DNA of 64,000 nucleotides. It comes from Pirellulales bacterium. Lineage in GTDB: Bacteria; Planctomycetota; Planctomycetia; Pirellulales; Lacipirellulaceae. A program made the translations under genes and the position numbers. The DNA lies in assembly GCA_019636345.1 (NCBI GenBank), contig JAHBXQ010000001.1:463985-527984 (forward strand), given 5' to 3'. This document shows positions 47,388 to 59,256 of the stretch, in pieces (the first letter of the stretch is position 1; each line of letters starts with the position of its first letter). The notes beneath the pieces were generated by a model that worked only from the letters and a program-made list of their open reading frames with translations, did no database searches and had not been told where the DNA came from.

Positions 47388-47786
47388 ATGAAACTCTCTC
47401 GAGCAGCCATGTACGCGGTGATGGCCGCGGTTCAGTTGTCGGACGATCCTTCCGCGCCCCCCGTCCCCTGCCGGCAAATGGCCGAGGCGGCGAAGATGCC
47501 GGAACGGTTCTTGCTGCAGGTCCTGCGGATGATGGTCAACGCGGGTCTGCTCGTGTCGACTCGCGGAGTGGTGGGGGGATACCGCCTCGCCCGGCCGGCG
47601 CACGAGATCTCGCTCCTCGAGATCGTCGAGGCGACCCAAGGGCCGCTGAAGGCCGAGCCGCTCGACCTCCCCGAGCTCTCCCAGGAACTGAGCGCCCGAT
47701 TGGGCGCCCTGCTGGCCGCAGCGGTCGAGGAACACCGTCGCCGCCTTGCTCGAGTGACGCTGCACGAGCTGAGCCGCGCGGCCTGA
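47388..47786 (+). CDS. Rrf2-family transcriptional regulator
   Basis: 132 aa. Winged-helix start MKLSRAAMYAVMAAVQLSDD and AKMPERFLLQVLRMMVNAGL, then RGVVGGYRLARPAHEISLLE, the Rrf2 hallmark. The three Cys that bind the Fe-S cluster in IscR/NsrR are missing (only one Cys, in the N-terminal part), so it probably senses something other than an Fe-S cluster. No iscS or suf gene adjacent. Converges on the membrane-protein operon. Confidence 0.88.
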   Translation: MKLSRAAMYAVMAAVQLSDDPSAPPVPCRQMAEAAKMPERFLLQVLRMMVNAGLLVSTRGVVGGYRLARPAHEISLLEIVEATQGPLKAEPLDLPELSQELSARLGALLAAAVEEHRRRLARVTLHELSRAA

Positions 47787-47799
47787 GGCCCAGCGTTCG

Positions 47800-48826
47800 C
47801 TACTGCGCCGCGGCCTTCGAGCCTTCCGACGAGAACTCGATCGGCTGCCCGGTCCGCAGCGGCCACACGGCCAGCGGGGCTCCTTGTTCCCACAAGGCCC
47901 GCTTCAACAGCCGCAGTTCGTCGTAGCTGTCCGGGTAGACCCACGCCAGGATCGCCGTGCGATTGGAGGGCCGGTTGCGGATCGCCCGCTCGAGCACCCC
48001 CCCCGGCATGAGCGCCTGCTCGACCGGCACGCCGATGTCGTCGTGCTCGGGCAGAAACACCCCTCGTTGCACGTGTTTGGCGCGCGCGACGGTCATGTTG
48101 GGATTGGGGCCGGCGAGCACCTCGGCGTACCGCTCGACCCGGAACCGCATCCGGAACCCGTCGATCGGGCCGTACACGTCCGAGGCCGAATCGCGGGCGC
48201 TAAGCTGTTGCCGCAGGTAGCTCACGCCGTTGGTGCGGTGCATTTCCTCGACCAGGGCGTCGACCGGCACGACGGCCGCCAGACCGTGGCAGAGCCGCAC
48301 GTGAATGACGTCGTCGCCGGCGGTCTCGGCGATCGGGGTCGGGGTCGCTTCGAGCGTCTCGACCTCGGGGGCCGCGCCCAACTGGCGCAACTGCTCCTGC
48401 GACAGTTCGTTGAGTCGGATCTGCGCCTCGACGAGCTTGCGCTGCACGTCGAACTCCTCCTGGCGATCGGCATCGAGTTTCGCCCGGCGCGCAGCGATGT
48501 CCTGCTCGACCGCGGCGCGAACCATCTCGAGTTCGATGCGGCGCGTTTCGATGAGCTTGCATTCCTGATAGGCGCCGAGCATCCGATTGGCCGCCGACTC
48601 GACCTCCTTCTGCTCGGCGACCATGTTTCGCCGGGCGGCGAGCAGCGCGGCGTCGAGTTCGGCCAGCGGCTTGCCCGCCTCCGGAGCGGCGCTATGCGAG
48701 TGCGATTTCGCTTCCGAGAGCCGCCCTGCGCGCACCCCCGCGACCATCACCAGGATGATCACGATTCCCACCATGTTGGCGATGACGTCGAGGAACGAGT
48801 CCTCGCCCGGCATCCCCTCGTCCGAC

Positions 48827-48840
<14 letters not shown>
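47800..48840 (-). CDS. ExbD/MotB-like single-TM protein of the proton-channel operon
   Basis: 346 aa. One N-terminal helix: SFLDVIANMVGIVIILVMVA at residues 15-34, with Asp in FLDV at the place of the proton-carrying Asp in ExbD/MotB. Then a long coiled coil (~60-140) and a soluble C-terminal domain with LPEHDDIGVPVEQALMPGG near 260-278. No OmpA-like peptidoglycan domain recognised. Its start overlaps the stop of the 690-residue gene by 14 bases. Possible stator partner of the channel protein; inference. Confidence 0.65.
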
Positions 48841-50895
<2,055 letters not shown>

Positions 50896-50899
<4 letters not shown>

Positions 50900-52476
50900 G
50901 CGGCTTGGCTTTTCGAGTTGGTCTCAGAGGGGGTCTCAGCCGAGTGATCGTCGCGCGCAATCGCCAGCGGCCGGCCGATCCGGAGATTGAGCAACTGCAG
51001 CGAGGTCGACAGGTGATTGACGAGCTTCTCGAAGTCGTGCACCGTGGCCAGCCGCGTCAGGTTGCTCACGAGCGCCTCTTCCAACTTGCGAACGGCGCCG
51101 GTCGACTCGACGACGCGCAGCAGCACGTCGCTTTGCTTGATGAGCTGCTCCTGTTGCGCGACCGTCGTTCCGGCGGCCTCGACGAGCGCGACCTGCATCT
51201 CGCGGAGCAGTTCTTCGCTTTGCTGAATGAGCTTCTCCTGGCGCGACGCGGCGACGACCATCGCTTCGCCGAGAGCGGCTTCGACCTCGGCCAGATGGCG
51301 CCGGTTTTGCTCGCCGAGATCCCGCTCCGTGGCGACCAACAAATCGGCGTGACGGTTCATCGCCCCGGCCAGGGTCTCGCCTTGCGTTTCGATCGCCGCG
51401 ACGAACGCGCCGGCGTGTTGCTCGACGTTCTCGCTGAGGATCTCCGCGTGCCGGACGAGCATGTCCTTCATGTCGCGGGTGTGAGCGGCGACTCCCTCGT
51501 TGAGGGCGTGAGCATGAGCGTCGAGCCCCGCCGCGAGACTGTCGGCCAGCGACTCGCGCAGCGCGTTGGCCGCCGACGCCGCCGTGTGTTCCCACGCGCT
51601 GGCGACGCGGGCGAAGGCGTCGCCCATCAGCGCCGTTTGCCGGGCGGCGGCCGTTTCGATCGTGGCGAGCAGTTGCTCGTTCATCCGCCGAACGCTGGCC
51701 AAGTGGGGGTCGTTGCTGGACCCGAGCTGCTGGAAGCGACCCAACAGCTCGCGATTGACTCGCTCGTCGACGAGGCTCAGCAGCCGTCCGTCGACCCGCT
51801 CGACGGCGAATTTGGTGAACAGCAGCACGATCGACAACGCCAGGGCCTGCGCCGTGGTGTCGAACGCCACGCTCAGCCCCGCGATGACGTTGGGCAGACT
51901 GAGCTCCATGTCCTTGCCCGAGAGCTGCCCGATGGCGAGCGTGATGCCGATGACCGTGCCGAGGAAGCCCAAGATGGGGATCGTCGACGCGATCACGCGA
52001 ACCGTCGCGTAGCTTTGATTCATGCGGTCGAGGTCGACGTCTTCGAGTCGGCGCAGTTGGTCGTCGAGCGCGTCGGCCGAGCCCTTGTCTTTGACGTACA
52101 GCAACGCGTGCCGCAGCCGGCGCAGGAAGTAGCCGTCCTGCAGGCTCTCGTGCGCCGCGTCGACTTCGGCGAGGAGCCGGTCGGCGTCAGCGGGAGTCTG
52201 CCCGTCGGCCGGGGGGGCGGACAGCCCGGTCCGCTCGAGGGCCCCGAACTGCACCAGCAGCCCCAGCATACGGATCGTCAGGCCGGCTAGCCCGACGAAA
52301 AACAGCGTGGCCGTGGCGTACTTGACCTCCCAGCCGTCGCCGTCGAAGTAACGGCCGATCGTGCTGGCGTCGTCGGCAGGGCGCACCACAAAGGCGTAGA
52401 AGGCCAGGCAGAAGAGCCCGCCCCAGACGACCCCTTGTCGCAACAGCCATTCGGATACGGAAGTAATGCGACTCAC
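50896..52476 (-). CDS. MotA/TolQ/ExbB-like proton channel protein with long coiled tail
   Basis: 526 aa, GTG start with AAGGAAG 6 bases upstream. Helices at ~15-32, 55-75, then the channel pair VIASTIPILGFLGTVIGITL (about 160-180) and VIAGLSVAFDTTAQALALSI (about 205-225), the MotA/TolQ/ExbB core. Residues ~240-500 form a long coiled tail (repeated ETLAGAMNRHAD/LLVATERDLG-type helices). The next gene begins in its stop (ATGA overlap). ZorA of Zorya defence has a similar channel-plus-tail layout, but other Zorya genes are absent. Likely inner-membrane energy-transducing complex. Confidence 0.82.
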
Positions 52477-53225
52477 GACGAGCTTCCTTTCTCACGACCC
52501 CGTTTCGGCGTCTTATTTTGTTGACAGCAAGCAGACGAACCGAGCGCGCACCGCCGCGGCGGGTCTGTCGCTGTTCCCTCAGAATCGGCGCAACCGGCAA
52601 ACTCGGCTGAGTCAAACTTGGCGAAATCTGCCGACGCCGACGCCGGCGCCAGCGGTGCTGGCGAAGGGGCTGGGGGCAAGGGGGACTGCGAAGGCCCCTT
52701 TCGAACCGCCAAGTGCGCCAAGGACCTTGTGGGTCTCGCCCCTCGGGGGGAACGACGCAGGCAACCGGAGATCGCCGCAGACTCACGGCCGGCGACGCCT
52801 TGCTCGGCGCCCAACTGCGGTCAATGAGAAGTCCTTCGTGGCGCCGGAGCCGAAGCTCGGTTGCCAGTCCCGAGTCTGCAGCCGACTGGTTCCAGCAAGA
52901 ACTTCACTTCGGGACCCTCCCCTGGGCTTCGTCGGAGGAACCGACAAAGATTGCCAAAGGAGCGATGCGTCCGCGGTCGATATCTCTTGTGCTCGCAAGG
53001 AGCGACGGCCGCCGTCGGGGGGGAACCGCGGGGCGTCGCACTCTCTGCCGCGCGTGCAAAGGGGGATGCTTCTCACGCGGCGCCGATTGCTCGGCCACCA
53101 ACGTCGGAAGCGCATGCGCGCAGACCGCGAGCTTTATCGCACATCCCAGGGGGGACGGCAGGTTCGGTACGTCGACGTCGACGACCGAGCCTGCCTTTTT
53201 TTGTGCGCAGCGGACGAGCGCTGTC
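52477..53225. other. 749-base gene-free stretch with an orphan terminator
   Basis: No convincing gene on either strand (open frames here are GC-driven). A TTGACA at 52521-52526 lacks a -10. The stretch ends with a strong plus-strand terminator at 53157-53202, implying an unrecognised plus-strand transcript, perhaps an sRNA. Confidence 0.5.
53157..53202 (+). terminator. intrinsic terminator, orphan
   Basis: GGCAGGTTCGGT pairs with ACCGAGCCTGCC (12 pairs, one G-T), 15-base loop, then seven T residues and GTGCGC, similar to the 3' flank of the 7937-7976 terminator. No gene upstream on the plus strand. Confidence 0.82.
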
Positions 53226-53927
53226 CTACGTCGCCGGCGCGCCGATCGCGGCAGTGAGCGGGAGCGTCTCGCGCCACCGCGTTACGGCCGGGTGATCGAG
53301 CGGGCCGCCGTGTCCCACAAAGAGCCGCCCGTTCGTCGCGGCCAGCACGCGGTCGATGGAATCGTAAAGTTGCGGCAGGTCCTCGGCGAAGTAGGGAAGC
53401 CGCGGTCGCGAGGGCTGAATGAGCCCGCCGAGAAAACCGCCGATGAGGACGTCGCCGGCGAATGCGTCGCCGTCGGCCGTCACCAGCGTGATCGAACCGG
53501 GCGAGTGGCCCGGGGTCTCCAGCACCTGCGCCGGCAGTCCCCACTCGCCCAGCGACGCCCCCTCGCTGAGCGGGACGTCGATCTCGAAGGACTCGAATCG
53601 TCGATCGACCAGCGGCAGGAGGATTCGATGGCGCGGTCGCACGGGGACGAGGTTGCTCATTCGGCCGGCGCGGATCATCGGCAAATCGCCGCGGTGGGCT
53701 GCGATGGGCGCCCCGGTGAGCCGCTGGAGTTCCGCCGCGGCGCCGACATGATCGGCGTGACCGTGAGTGGCGACGATCAGGGCGACGTCGCGCGGCTCGA
53801 CGCCGCGCTTCTTGACGGCGCGAAGAATTCGCTTCGCTTCGCCGGGACTCCCCGCATCGACGAGCACGGGGCGCTCGCTGCAAACGAGGTACGCGGTGGA
53901 CAGACGCAGGCGAATCGGGTGAATCAC
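53226..53927 (-). CDS. MBL-fold metallo-hydrolase
   Basis: 233 aa from GTG 53927 (VIHPIRLRLSTAYLV). Metal site ATHGHADHVGAA (HxHxDH) near 75, a second His in LETPGHSPGSITLV near 135, Asp in AFAGDVLIGGF near 155 and the final His in LFVGHGGPLDH near 203. Beta-lactamase-fold hydrolase; substrate unknown. The frame is open to 54008, so an earlier start is possible. Confidence 0.88.
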   Translation of the reverse strand: MIHPIRLRLSTAYLVCSERPVLVDAGSPGEAKRILRAVKKRGVEPRDVALIVATHGHADHVGAAAELQRLTGAPIAAHRGDLPMIRAGRMSNLVPVRPRHRILLPLVDRRFESFEIDVPLSEGASLGEWGLPAQVLETPGHSPGSITLVTADGDAFAGDVLIGGFLGGLIQPSRPRLPYFAEDLPQLYDSIDRVLAATNGRLFVGHGGPLDHPAVTRWRETLPLTAAIGAPAT

Positions 53928-54246
53928 GGGACAAGCTCGGCACGGCCGGGGGGGATTTATCCTACTCCCATCGACGTGAACTGAGGAAGGACCCTCTGCG
54001 AGAACCATGCGATCTCGAAGTTCCTCCGGCGCTGACAGGACTCGCGTCGGGGGGCAGGGACGCAGAGGTCCCGGCTCGCGCGCTTGCGGAATTTCGCCCG
54101 GGATCGACGCAGACGCACCCTTGGGGAGGGTCGGCGGGGACCGTTGGTCTCATTAAAATCGCAGGGGCGGAGGCGGCGATCGTCGCTTCCCTGACTTGGC
54201 TTCTCTCCGCGGCGTTGAGCCGCTTGTCTTTTTTTAGGCGACGTTT

Positions 54247-56139
54247 ATGCGATTGTCGACTGCGGCGTTGGCGTGCGTGTGTTCGTGTTCGGCGTTGACG
54301 CGGGAATGCCCGGCGGCTCCGCGGGTCGTGAAGGTCGTCGGGTCGATCCAACAGGCGATCGACTCGGTCCCGGCCGACAACCGCGAGCGCGTCGTCATCG
54401 AGATCCCCGACGGCGTTTACAACGAACGGTTCCGGCTCGATCAGAATCGCGTCACGCTGCGCGGCGCGAGTCGCGACGGGGTGCGGATCGAGTTCAGTTA
54501 TCCCCGGTCCGAATACGACCGACGCCCCGATCGGCTCGGCCCCGGGGTCGTGAATTTGTTCGGCGACGATTGCGTGCTGGAGAATCTCTCGATCACCAAC
54601 ACCCAGCCGAGCGGCGAACACGCCTTCTCGATCTACGGACAGCCTAATCGGTTGATTCTGGACAACTGCAACGTGCTCGGGGTGGGGGGAGATACGGTGT
54701 CGCTGTGGAACACGTCGTTCGGCATGTATTACCACCGCAATTGCTCGTTTCAGGGGCGGGTCGATTTCGTCTGCCCGCGCGGGTGGTGCTTCGTGCGCGA
54801 TTCGCAGTTCGAGGAGGTCGATCGCACGGCCGCGTTGTGGCACGACGGGCATATGGATCCGCGGATGAAGTACGTGCTGCGGAACTGCCAATTCACGGGG
54901 GTGCAGGATTGGTGGTTGGGTCGGAACCACTATCCGTCGCAATTCTACTTGCTCGATTGCACGTTCAGCGAATCGATGGCCGACAAGCCGATCGGCACGG
55001 TCGTCGATCTGCAGACGTTTCCCGAGGCGATGCACCCGCTGTTCGACCGACGGTATTACTTCAACTGTCATCGCGAGGGGGGCGACTTCGCCTGGCATGC
55101 CGACAACTTGCAGGCCGCCGCGGGGGCGCCGACGCCCGCGGAGATCACCGCTGCGTGGACCTTCGACGGTCGCTGGGATCCCGAGAGAGACGCGGCGCCG
55201 GGGGTCGAGAGCGTCGAAGTCGCCGACGGCGGGGAGATTGTGGTGCAGTTCAGCGAACCGGTCGCGGGGCTGGCCGGGGCCGCGATTGCGCGGGGCGACG
55301 GTTCGCGGGCCGAGTATGCCCGAGGGAGCGGGACGCGGCGGGCGACGTTCGTCGGCGGCGCCGAGGGGTCGCCTCCGCATCGCTTCGTACCGGCCGCTGC
55401 CGACGCGGCGTACGGCGCGACGGCGACGCTCGCCATGCGATACGTTACGGAGCAAGACCTGCCGCCGGGGGGGCCGCTGAAATCGCTCACGCTGCTGACG
55501 GTGGGCGACTCGACGGTCGCCGACTACGCCGAGAACAGTCCCCTGCAAGGATGGGGCTGGGGGCTGCGGCGGTTCGTCGACGAGCGCGTCACGGTCGTCA
55601 ACGGAGCCAAGAACGGGCGCAGCTCAAAGAGCTTTCGCGCCGAGGGACTGTGGGACACGGCGCGTCGCTCGAACCCGGACCTCGTCCTGATTCAGTTCGG
55701 TCACAACGACAATCCCGGCAAGGGGCCTGAGCGCGAGACCGATCCGGCCGAAGGGGGCGACTTTCGCGCGAACCTGCGGCGGTACGTCGACGAGGCTCGT
55801 GCGGCGGGGGCGACGCCCGTGCTGTTGACGCCGCCGGCGCGACGCCACTTCGACGAGTCGGGGCGGATTGCCGCGGATGCGAACGCCGCGTACGCCGAGG
55901 CCGCGCGGGCCGTGGCGGCCGAGGCGGAGTGCCCGCTGGTCGACTTGGCTCGGTTGTCGACCGATCTGTTCAACAACCTGGGCGCCGCGACGAGCGACGC
56001 GTTGCAGGTCCCCGGGGATCGGACGCACTTCAACCCGACCGGGGCGCGACGTCTGGCGGCCCTGGTGCTGGGCGAGTTGCAGCAGCAGTTGCCGGAACTG
56101 CGAACGTTTGTGGATCAGGAACGTCTCACGCGCCCGTAG
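54247..56139 (+). CDS. fusion of pectinesterase-like and SGNH (rhamnogalacturonan acetylesterase-type) domains
   Basis: 630 aa. Short signal-like N-terminus (AALACVCSCSALTRE). Pectinesterase-like beta-helix about 25-265: VVKVVGSIQQAIDSVPADNR, VVIEIPDGVYNERFRLDQNR, a DTVSLWNTSFGMYYHRNC block then GRVDFVCPRGWCFVRDSQF, matching GTVDFIFG of pectin methylesterases, and QDWWLGRNHY. The second half, about 415-625, is an SGNH hydrolase: TLLTVGDSTVADY (nucleophile Ser), LIQFGHNDNPGKGP and the D-x2-H pair in PGDRTHFNPTG. Probably removes methyl and acetyl esters from pectin or an algal polysaccharide, outside the cell. The bridging ~110 residues look like a beta-sandwich (Big-like). Confidence 0.86.
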   Translation: MRLSTAALACVCSCSALTRECPAAPRVVKVVGSIQQAIDSVPADNRERVVIEIPDGVYNERFRLDQNRVTLRGASRDGVRIEFSYPRSEYDRRPDRLGPGVVNLFGDDCVLENLSITNTQPSGEHAFSIYGQPNRLILDNCNVLGVGGDTVSLWNTSFGMYYHRNCSFQGRVDFVCPRGWCFVRDSQFEEVDRTAALWHDGHMDPRMKYVLRNCQFTGVQDWWLGRNHYPSQFYLLDCTFSESMADKPIGTVVDLQTFPEAMHPLFDRRYYFNCHREGGDFAWHADNLQAAAGAPTPAEITAAWTFDGRWDPERDAAPGVESVEVADGGEIVVQFSEPVAGLAGAAIARGDGSRAEYARGSGTRRATFVGGAEGSPPHRFVPAAADAAYGATATLAMRYVTEQDLPPGGPLKSLTLLTVGDSTVADYAENSPLQGWGWGLRRFVDERVTVVNGAKNGRSSKSFRAEGLWDTARRSNPDLVLIQFGHNDNPGKGPERETDPAEGGDFRANLRRYVDEARAAGATPVLLTPPARRHFDESGRIAADANAAYAEAARAVAAEAECPLVDLARLSTDLFNNLGAATSDALQVPGDRTHFNPTGARRLAALVLGELQQQLPELRTFVDQERLTRP

Positions 56140-56164
56140 CGGGAGTGCACCAGGAGTTCTCCGG

Positions 56165-56737
56165 TCAGTCGCCCAAGGGCGCGGTGGCGAGCACGTGGTA
56201 GCGCGGGCCGTCGCGGGAGAGTTCGCTGGCGTAGACGATCACCTCGTCGACTCCCATCGTGCCGCCAGGATCGTCGGCCAGCTTGGCAAGACGGTCGCTG
56301 AGCACCGGCCCGGGGTTGCCGCCTCGGCTGGCGCGGCCGAGGGTGAGGTGCGGGACGAATTGGCGGTTCTCGTTGTGAAAGCCCATCGAAGCGATCGCTT
56401 GCTCGACGACACCCTGGAGTTTGCACATCCGCTCGCTCCCCTCCCCCGCCCCGAGCCACAATGTGCGCGGCCGCTGGATCGACGGGAACGCCCCGACGCC
56501 GCGGGCTTCGAGCGTGAACGCCGGCACGTCGGCCACGGCCCGCGCGACGCGCAGGCAGACGGTCGCCATCTCCTGGTCGTCCAGATCGCCGAGGAACTTC
56601 AGCGTCCAGTGGAGATTGTCCGGCTCGACCCACTTGACGTTCTCGGCGGCCGAAGCGAGACGCTCGATCGCCAGGACCGCCGCGGCATGGACCGCGTCGA
56701 CGGCGGCGACGGCAATGAAGGTGCGGGTCTTGGACAT
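56165..56737 (-). CDS. thpR: RNA 2',3'-cyclic phosphodiesterase (2H family)
   Basis: 190 aa from ATG 56737 (MSKTRTFIAVAAVDAV). Two catalytic H-x-T motifs, HWTLKFLGDLDD near 43 and HLTLGRASRG near 130, spaced as in ThpR/LigT. Hydrolyses 2',3'-cyclic phosphate RNA ends. A long Pro/Arg stretch upstream in the frame is not needed. Confidence 0.93.
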   Translation of the reverse strand: MSKTRTFIAVAAVDAVHAAAVLAIERLASAAENVKWVEPDNLHWTLKFLGDLDDQEMATVCLRVARAVADVPAFTLEARGVGAFPSIQRPRTLWLGAGEGSERMCKLQGVVEQAIASMGFHNENRQFVPHLTLGRASRGGNPGPVLSDRLAKLADDPGGTMGVDEVIVYASELSRDGPRYHVLATAPLGD

Positions 56738-57349
56738 GGGGGCGATTGAGGGCGGGCTGATTCCGGGTGCGAACTGCATTCAGAGTAACGCCGCTGGCGG
56801 TCGCCGACAGGGGGAGAGCGACTCGGCACAGGCAAGTCGGGTCGTAGTCAGGCCGATGAGGACTCCGCTAGGCGAGCGGGGACACACGAGCGTCTCGCTC
56901 GATCGTGTCAGTAATCTCCTCCTCCGAGCAATGCCGTTCCCTTGCGGACCAGCCGGGAAAAATGGCTGAACCAACTCGGCGGATTCCGCGCTGCGGTCCG
57001 CAATGGCCTGTCGGCCCGGTCTTCCGGCTTGGCTCCGGGAGCGGCTCTTTAGCCGCCGTTTTTTGATGTTGCGCACCAGATGTTTTGAATCCCCGCAATT
57101 TCATTGCAACGAACGTCCGGGAGCTTGCAACGGGCGATCGGGTAGTTAGAGTTGAGCCGGATGGAGGCCCGGCGGCGGCTGCATCGGACAGGATCACTTG
57201 TCAGCCACTCGTGACGGTCGCCGCTGCGGCAGTTTCGGAGCGGCGCGGGAATTCGGCTGCTGAGTTGCGGTCCCGCGAACTTTTCTCATTCACTTTTCAC
57301 ACCCTCGGTATCTTCCTTGGGCGCCAGGCGCTCGAGGCAGGAGGCACCA
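56738..57349. other. 612-base intergenic stretch
   Basis: No gene recognised between thpR and the PEP-CTERM gene. It carries the plus-strand terminator-like hairpin at 57041-57064, so an unassigned short transcript may end here. GCAGGAGG before ATG 57350 serves the next gene. Confidence 0.45.
57041..57064 (+). terminator. terminator-like hairpin, orphan
   Basis: GCGGCT and AGCCGC around a CTTT loop, followed by CG and six T residues. No plus-strand gene upstream. Confidence 0.65.
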
Positions 57350-58213
57350 ATGACGAGACTCTCTTGGGCAGGCTTGGCGGCCGTGGCGCTCGTGGGCTGG
57401 GCGACTACGCCCGCTTCGGCGACCTTGTGGACGCTATTGGACAATTTCGACGGCTACGACAACTCGGTGCAAACTAGGACGACTGACGCGACAGGCGGCG
57501 TCTGGAGCGCGGAATTCGTCGGTACGAACAACTCGCACGTCATCAATACGGATCAAGGCAAATCGCTGGCGACCTACGGCGGCGCGGCGTGGCGGGGAGC
57601 CGAGCGCAATCTCACCGGTTCTGGCGCCGCTGTGCTCGTGGGAGAGATTCAAACCCTTTTTTGGCAAGTCCGGGCGACGAGTACGGGCGGCGGCTATGAC
57701 TTCATGATGGGTCTCTCGCCGAGCGTTGCTCGCATTGACACGGCCGACGCTTGGCGGGACTTCAACGTCATGCCGTTTGTGAACAACGCCGCGTCAACTC
57801 CCTTCATCAACGCTCAGGCCCCGACGACGCCCTGGTGGGCGCCGATGAACGCCAACGAGTGGTACAACGTGTGGGTCGTCGTCGACAACAATGCGACGGC
57901 CCCGACCTACGATTTGTACTACTCTTCGGGCACGAACGCACCGTCGCTGGTGGCGACCAACGCGATTTGGCGAAATACGGGCGAACCCGGAATGGGGATC
58001 AACCAAGATCTCAATGCGATTGGTTTTATGTCTGCCGGCGGGGCCGGGTCCGAGTTGTGGATTGACAATATCTTCTTTGCCTCCGGCGAGGTCCTGACGA
58101 ATCCCTTGGTTGCCGTTCCCGAGGCGTCAGCGATGCTTTTCGGCAGCGTCGCGTGCATCGCCGCCGGGGCGGGTTACGTCCGTCGGCGTCGTGCCGGCTC
58201 GTCCCCAAGATAG
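57350..58213 (+). CDS. PEP-CTERM sorting-domain protein
   Basis: 287 aa. Signal peptide (LAAVALVGWATTPASATLW), a beta-sandwich-like lectin/laminin-type exported domain (TDATGGVWSAEFVGTN; NEWYNVWVVVDNNATAPTYD), and a C-terminal VPEASAMLFGSVACIAAGAG then YVRRRRAG, a PEP-CTERM signal in which the motif reads VPEA. Probably exported and anchored in the cell envelope. AGGAGG sits 6 bases before ATG. No enzyme motif. Confidence 0.84.
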   Translation: MTRLSWAGLAAVALVGWATTPASATLWTLLDNFDGYDNSVQTRTTDATGGVWSAEFVGTNNSHVINTDQGKSLATYGGAAWRGAERNLTGSGAAVLVGEIQTLFWQVRATSTGGGYDFMMGLSPSVARIDTADAWRDFNVMPFVNNAASTPFINAQAPTTPWWAPMNANEWYNVWVVVDNNATAPTYDLYYSSGTNAPSLVATNAIWRNTGEPGMGINQDLNAIGFMSAGGAGSELWIDNIFFASGEVLTNPLVAVPEASAMLFGSVACIAAGAGYVRRRRAGSSPR

Positions 58214-58251
58214 CTCAGTCCGACACGCAAGCTTTGATCGACGCCAAGACT

Positions 58252-58282
58252 CGCAGTCGCCCCGTGCGGCTGCGGGTTTTTT
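58252..58282 (+). terminator. intrinsic terminator of the PEP-CTERM gene
   Basis: CGCAGTCGC and GCGGCTGCG pair (nine pairs, one G-T) around a CCCGT loop, followed by GGTTTTTT, 39 bases after the stop codon. Confidence 0.78.
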
Positions 58283-58402
58283 CTTTGCGCTGTTTTGCGA
58301 TCTCGCGGGGATCAAGGAGGCGCTTCGTCGGTCGCTCGCATTGCGAGAAGTTCGGTCTCGTCTCACAATACCCCCTTTCCGTTCGAGCGGGGAGGAGCCG
58401 AG

Positions 58403-58789
58403 ATGACAAGCGGATGGGGACTAGCCCTGCTGGGGCTGCTGGCCGGGGTCGCGTCGGGGATGTTCGGGATCGGCGGGGGGCTGATCATCGTTCCCGCGCT
58501 GATCTATTTCTTCGAGTTCTCGCAGCACAGGGCCACGGGCACGAGCCTTGCCGTGCTGTTGCCGCCGATCGGGCTGGCGGCGACGCTCGAGTTCTACCGC
58601 CGGGGGAACGTCGACCTGCGCGCCGCTGCGATCATCGCCGCCGGGGTCTTCGCGGGGAGTTGGGTCGGCGCTTACGGCGCCAACCAGTTGAAGGGCCCGC
58701 ACCTGCGGCTGGCGTTCGGCGTGTTCATCGTGCTGGCGGGGATCTACATGATCTACGGGGCCTGTCGGAAACTGGGGTGGATCGCGTAG
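58403..58789 (+). CDS. half-size TauE/SafE-like membrane protein
   Basis: 128 aa. LALLGLLAGVASGMFGIGGG near 7-26 with the sulfite-exporter TauE signature GIGGG; TSLAVLLPPIGLAATLEFYR near 47; AAAIIAAGVFAGSWVGAYGA near 72; FGVFIVLAGIYMIYGACRKL near 105. TauE proteins usually have a duplicated unit of eight helices (~250 aa); this has one half and may dimerise. GGGGAGGAG before ATG 58403. Confidence 0.86.
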   Translation: MTSGWGLALLGLLAGVASGMFGIGGGLIIVPALIYFFEFSQHRATGTSLAVLLPPIGLAATLEFYRRGNVDLRAAAIIAAGVFAGSWVGAYGANQLKGPHLRLAFGVFIVLAGIYMIYGACRKLGWIA

Positions 58790-59256
58790 CAGTCGCCGGC
58801 AGCCGGGGGCGAGCCGGCACGTTGCGGGCGAGTCATGCGGTGATCTCGAAAAACAGTTGGGATCCCAACATTCGTGCCCGGCCGGTCGTCTGGAGCGTAT
58901 TGCCGCGGGAACGCGGAAGTGACGTCAGCACGTGGCTTGGCGTTTCGACGGTTCGCCGCGCCGCGTTTGCGATGCTGCGGCGACGGCGGCGTTCGGCTCT
59001 GCCCGGGGACCGCCGGCACGCGCGCCGACGGTTGAATTCCAGAGCGTCTCGCCGCCGACGCCGGCTCGCCGCGGAGACGCGCCGATGGTCCGTCGTCGAA
59101 CAGCGGGATTATCGCAAGCGCGACGGGCGATTGCGAGGCGCAGTTTTGGGCCACTTTGGCGAGCGGGGCGCTCCGCGGGCTGACGCCGCGCGGCTCGGGG
59201 TTTGGCGACGCCCCTGGAATTGCCGGGCTGCGGCTTGAGGCGCTGGCTGCGCGCGT
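58790..59256. other. 467-base gene-free stretch
   Basis: Nothing recognised. Open frames on both strands are arginine-rich GC shadows. A short palindrome TTGGGATCCCAA occurs near 58858-58869. Confidence 0.45.

Noticed and set aside
52466-53257. A 263-codon plus-strand frame before the MBL gene
   Set aside because: No domain, no Shine-Dalgarno, runs through the terminator; composition is shadow-like.
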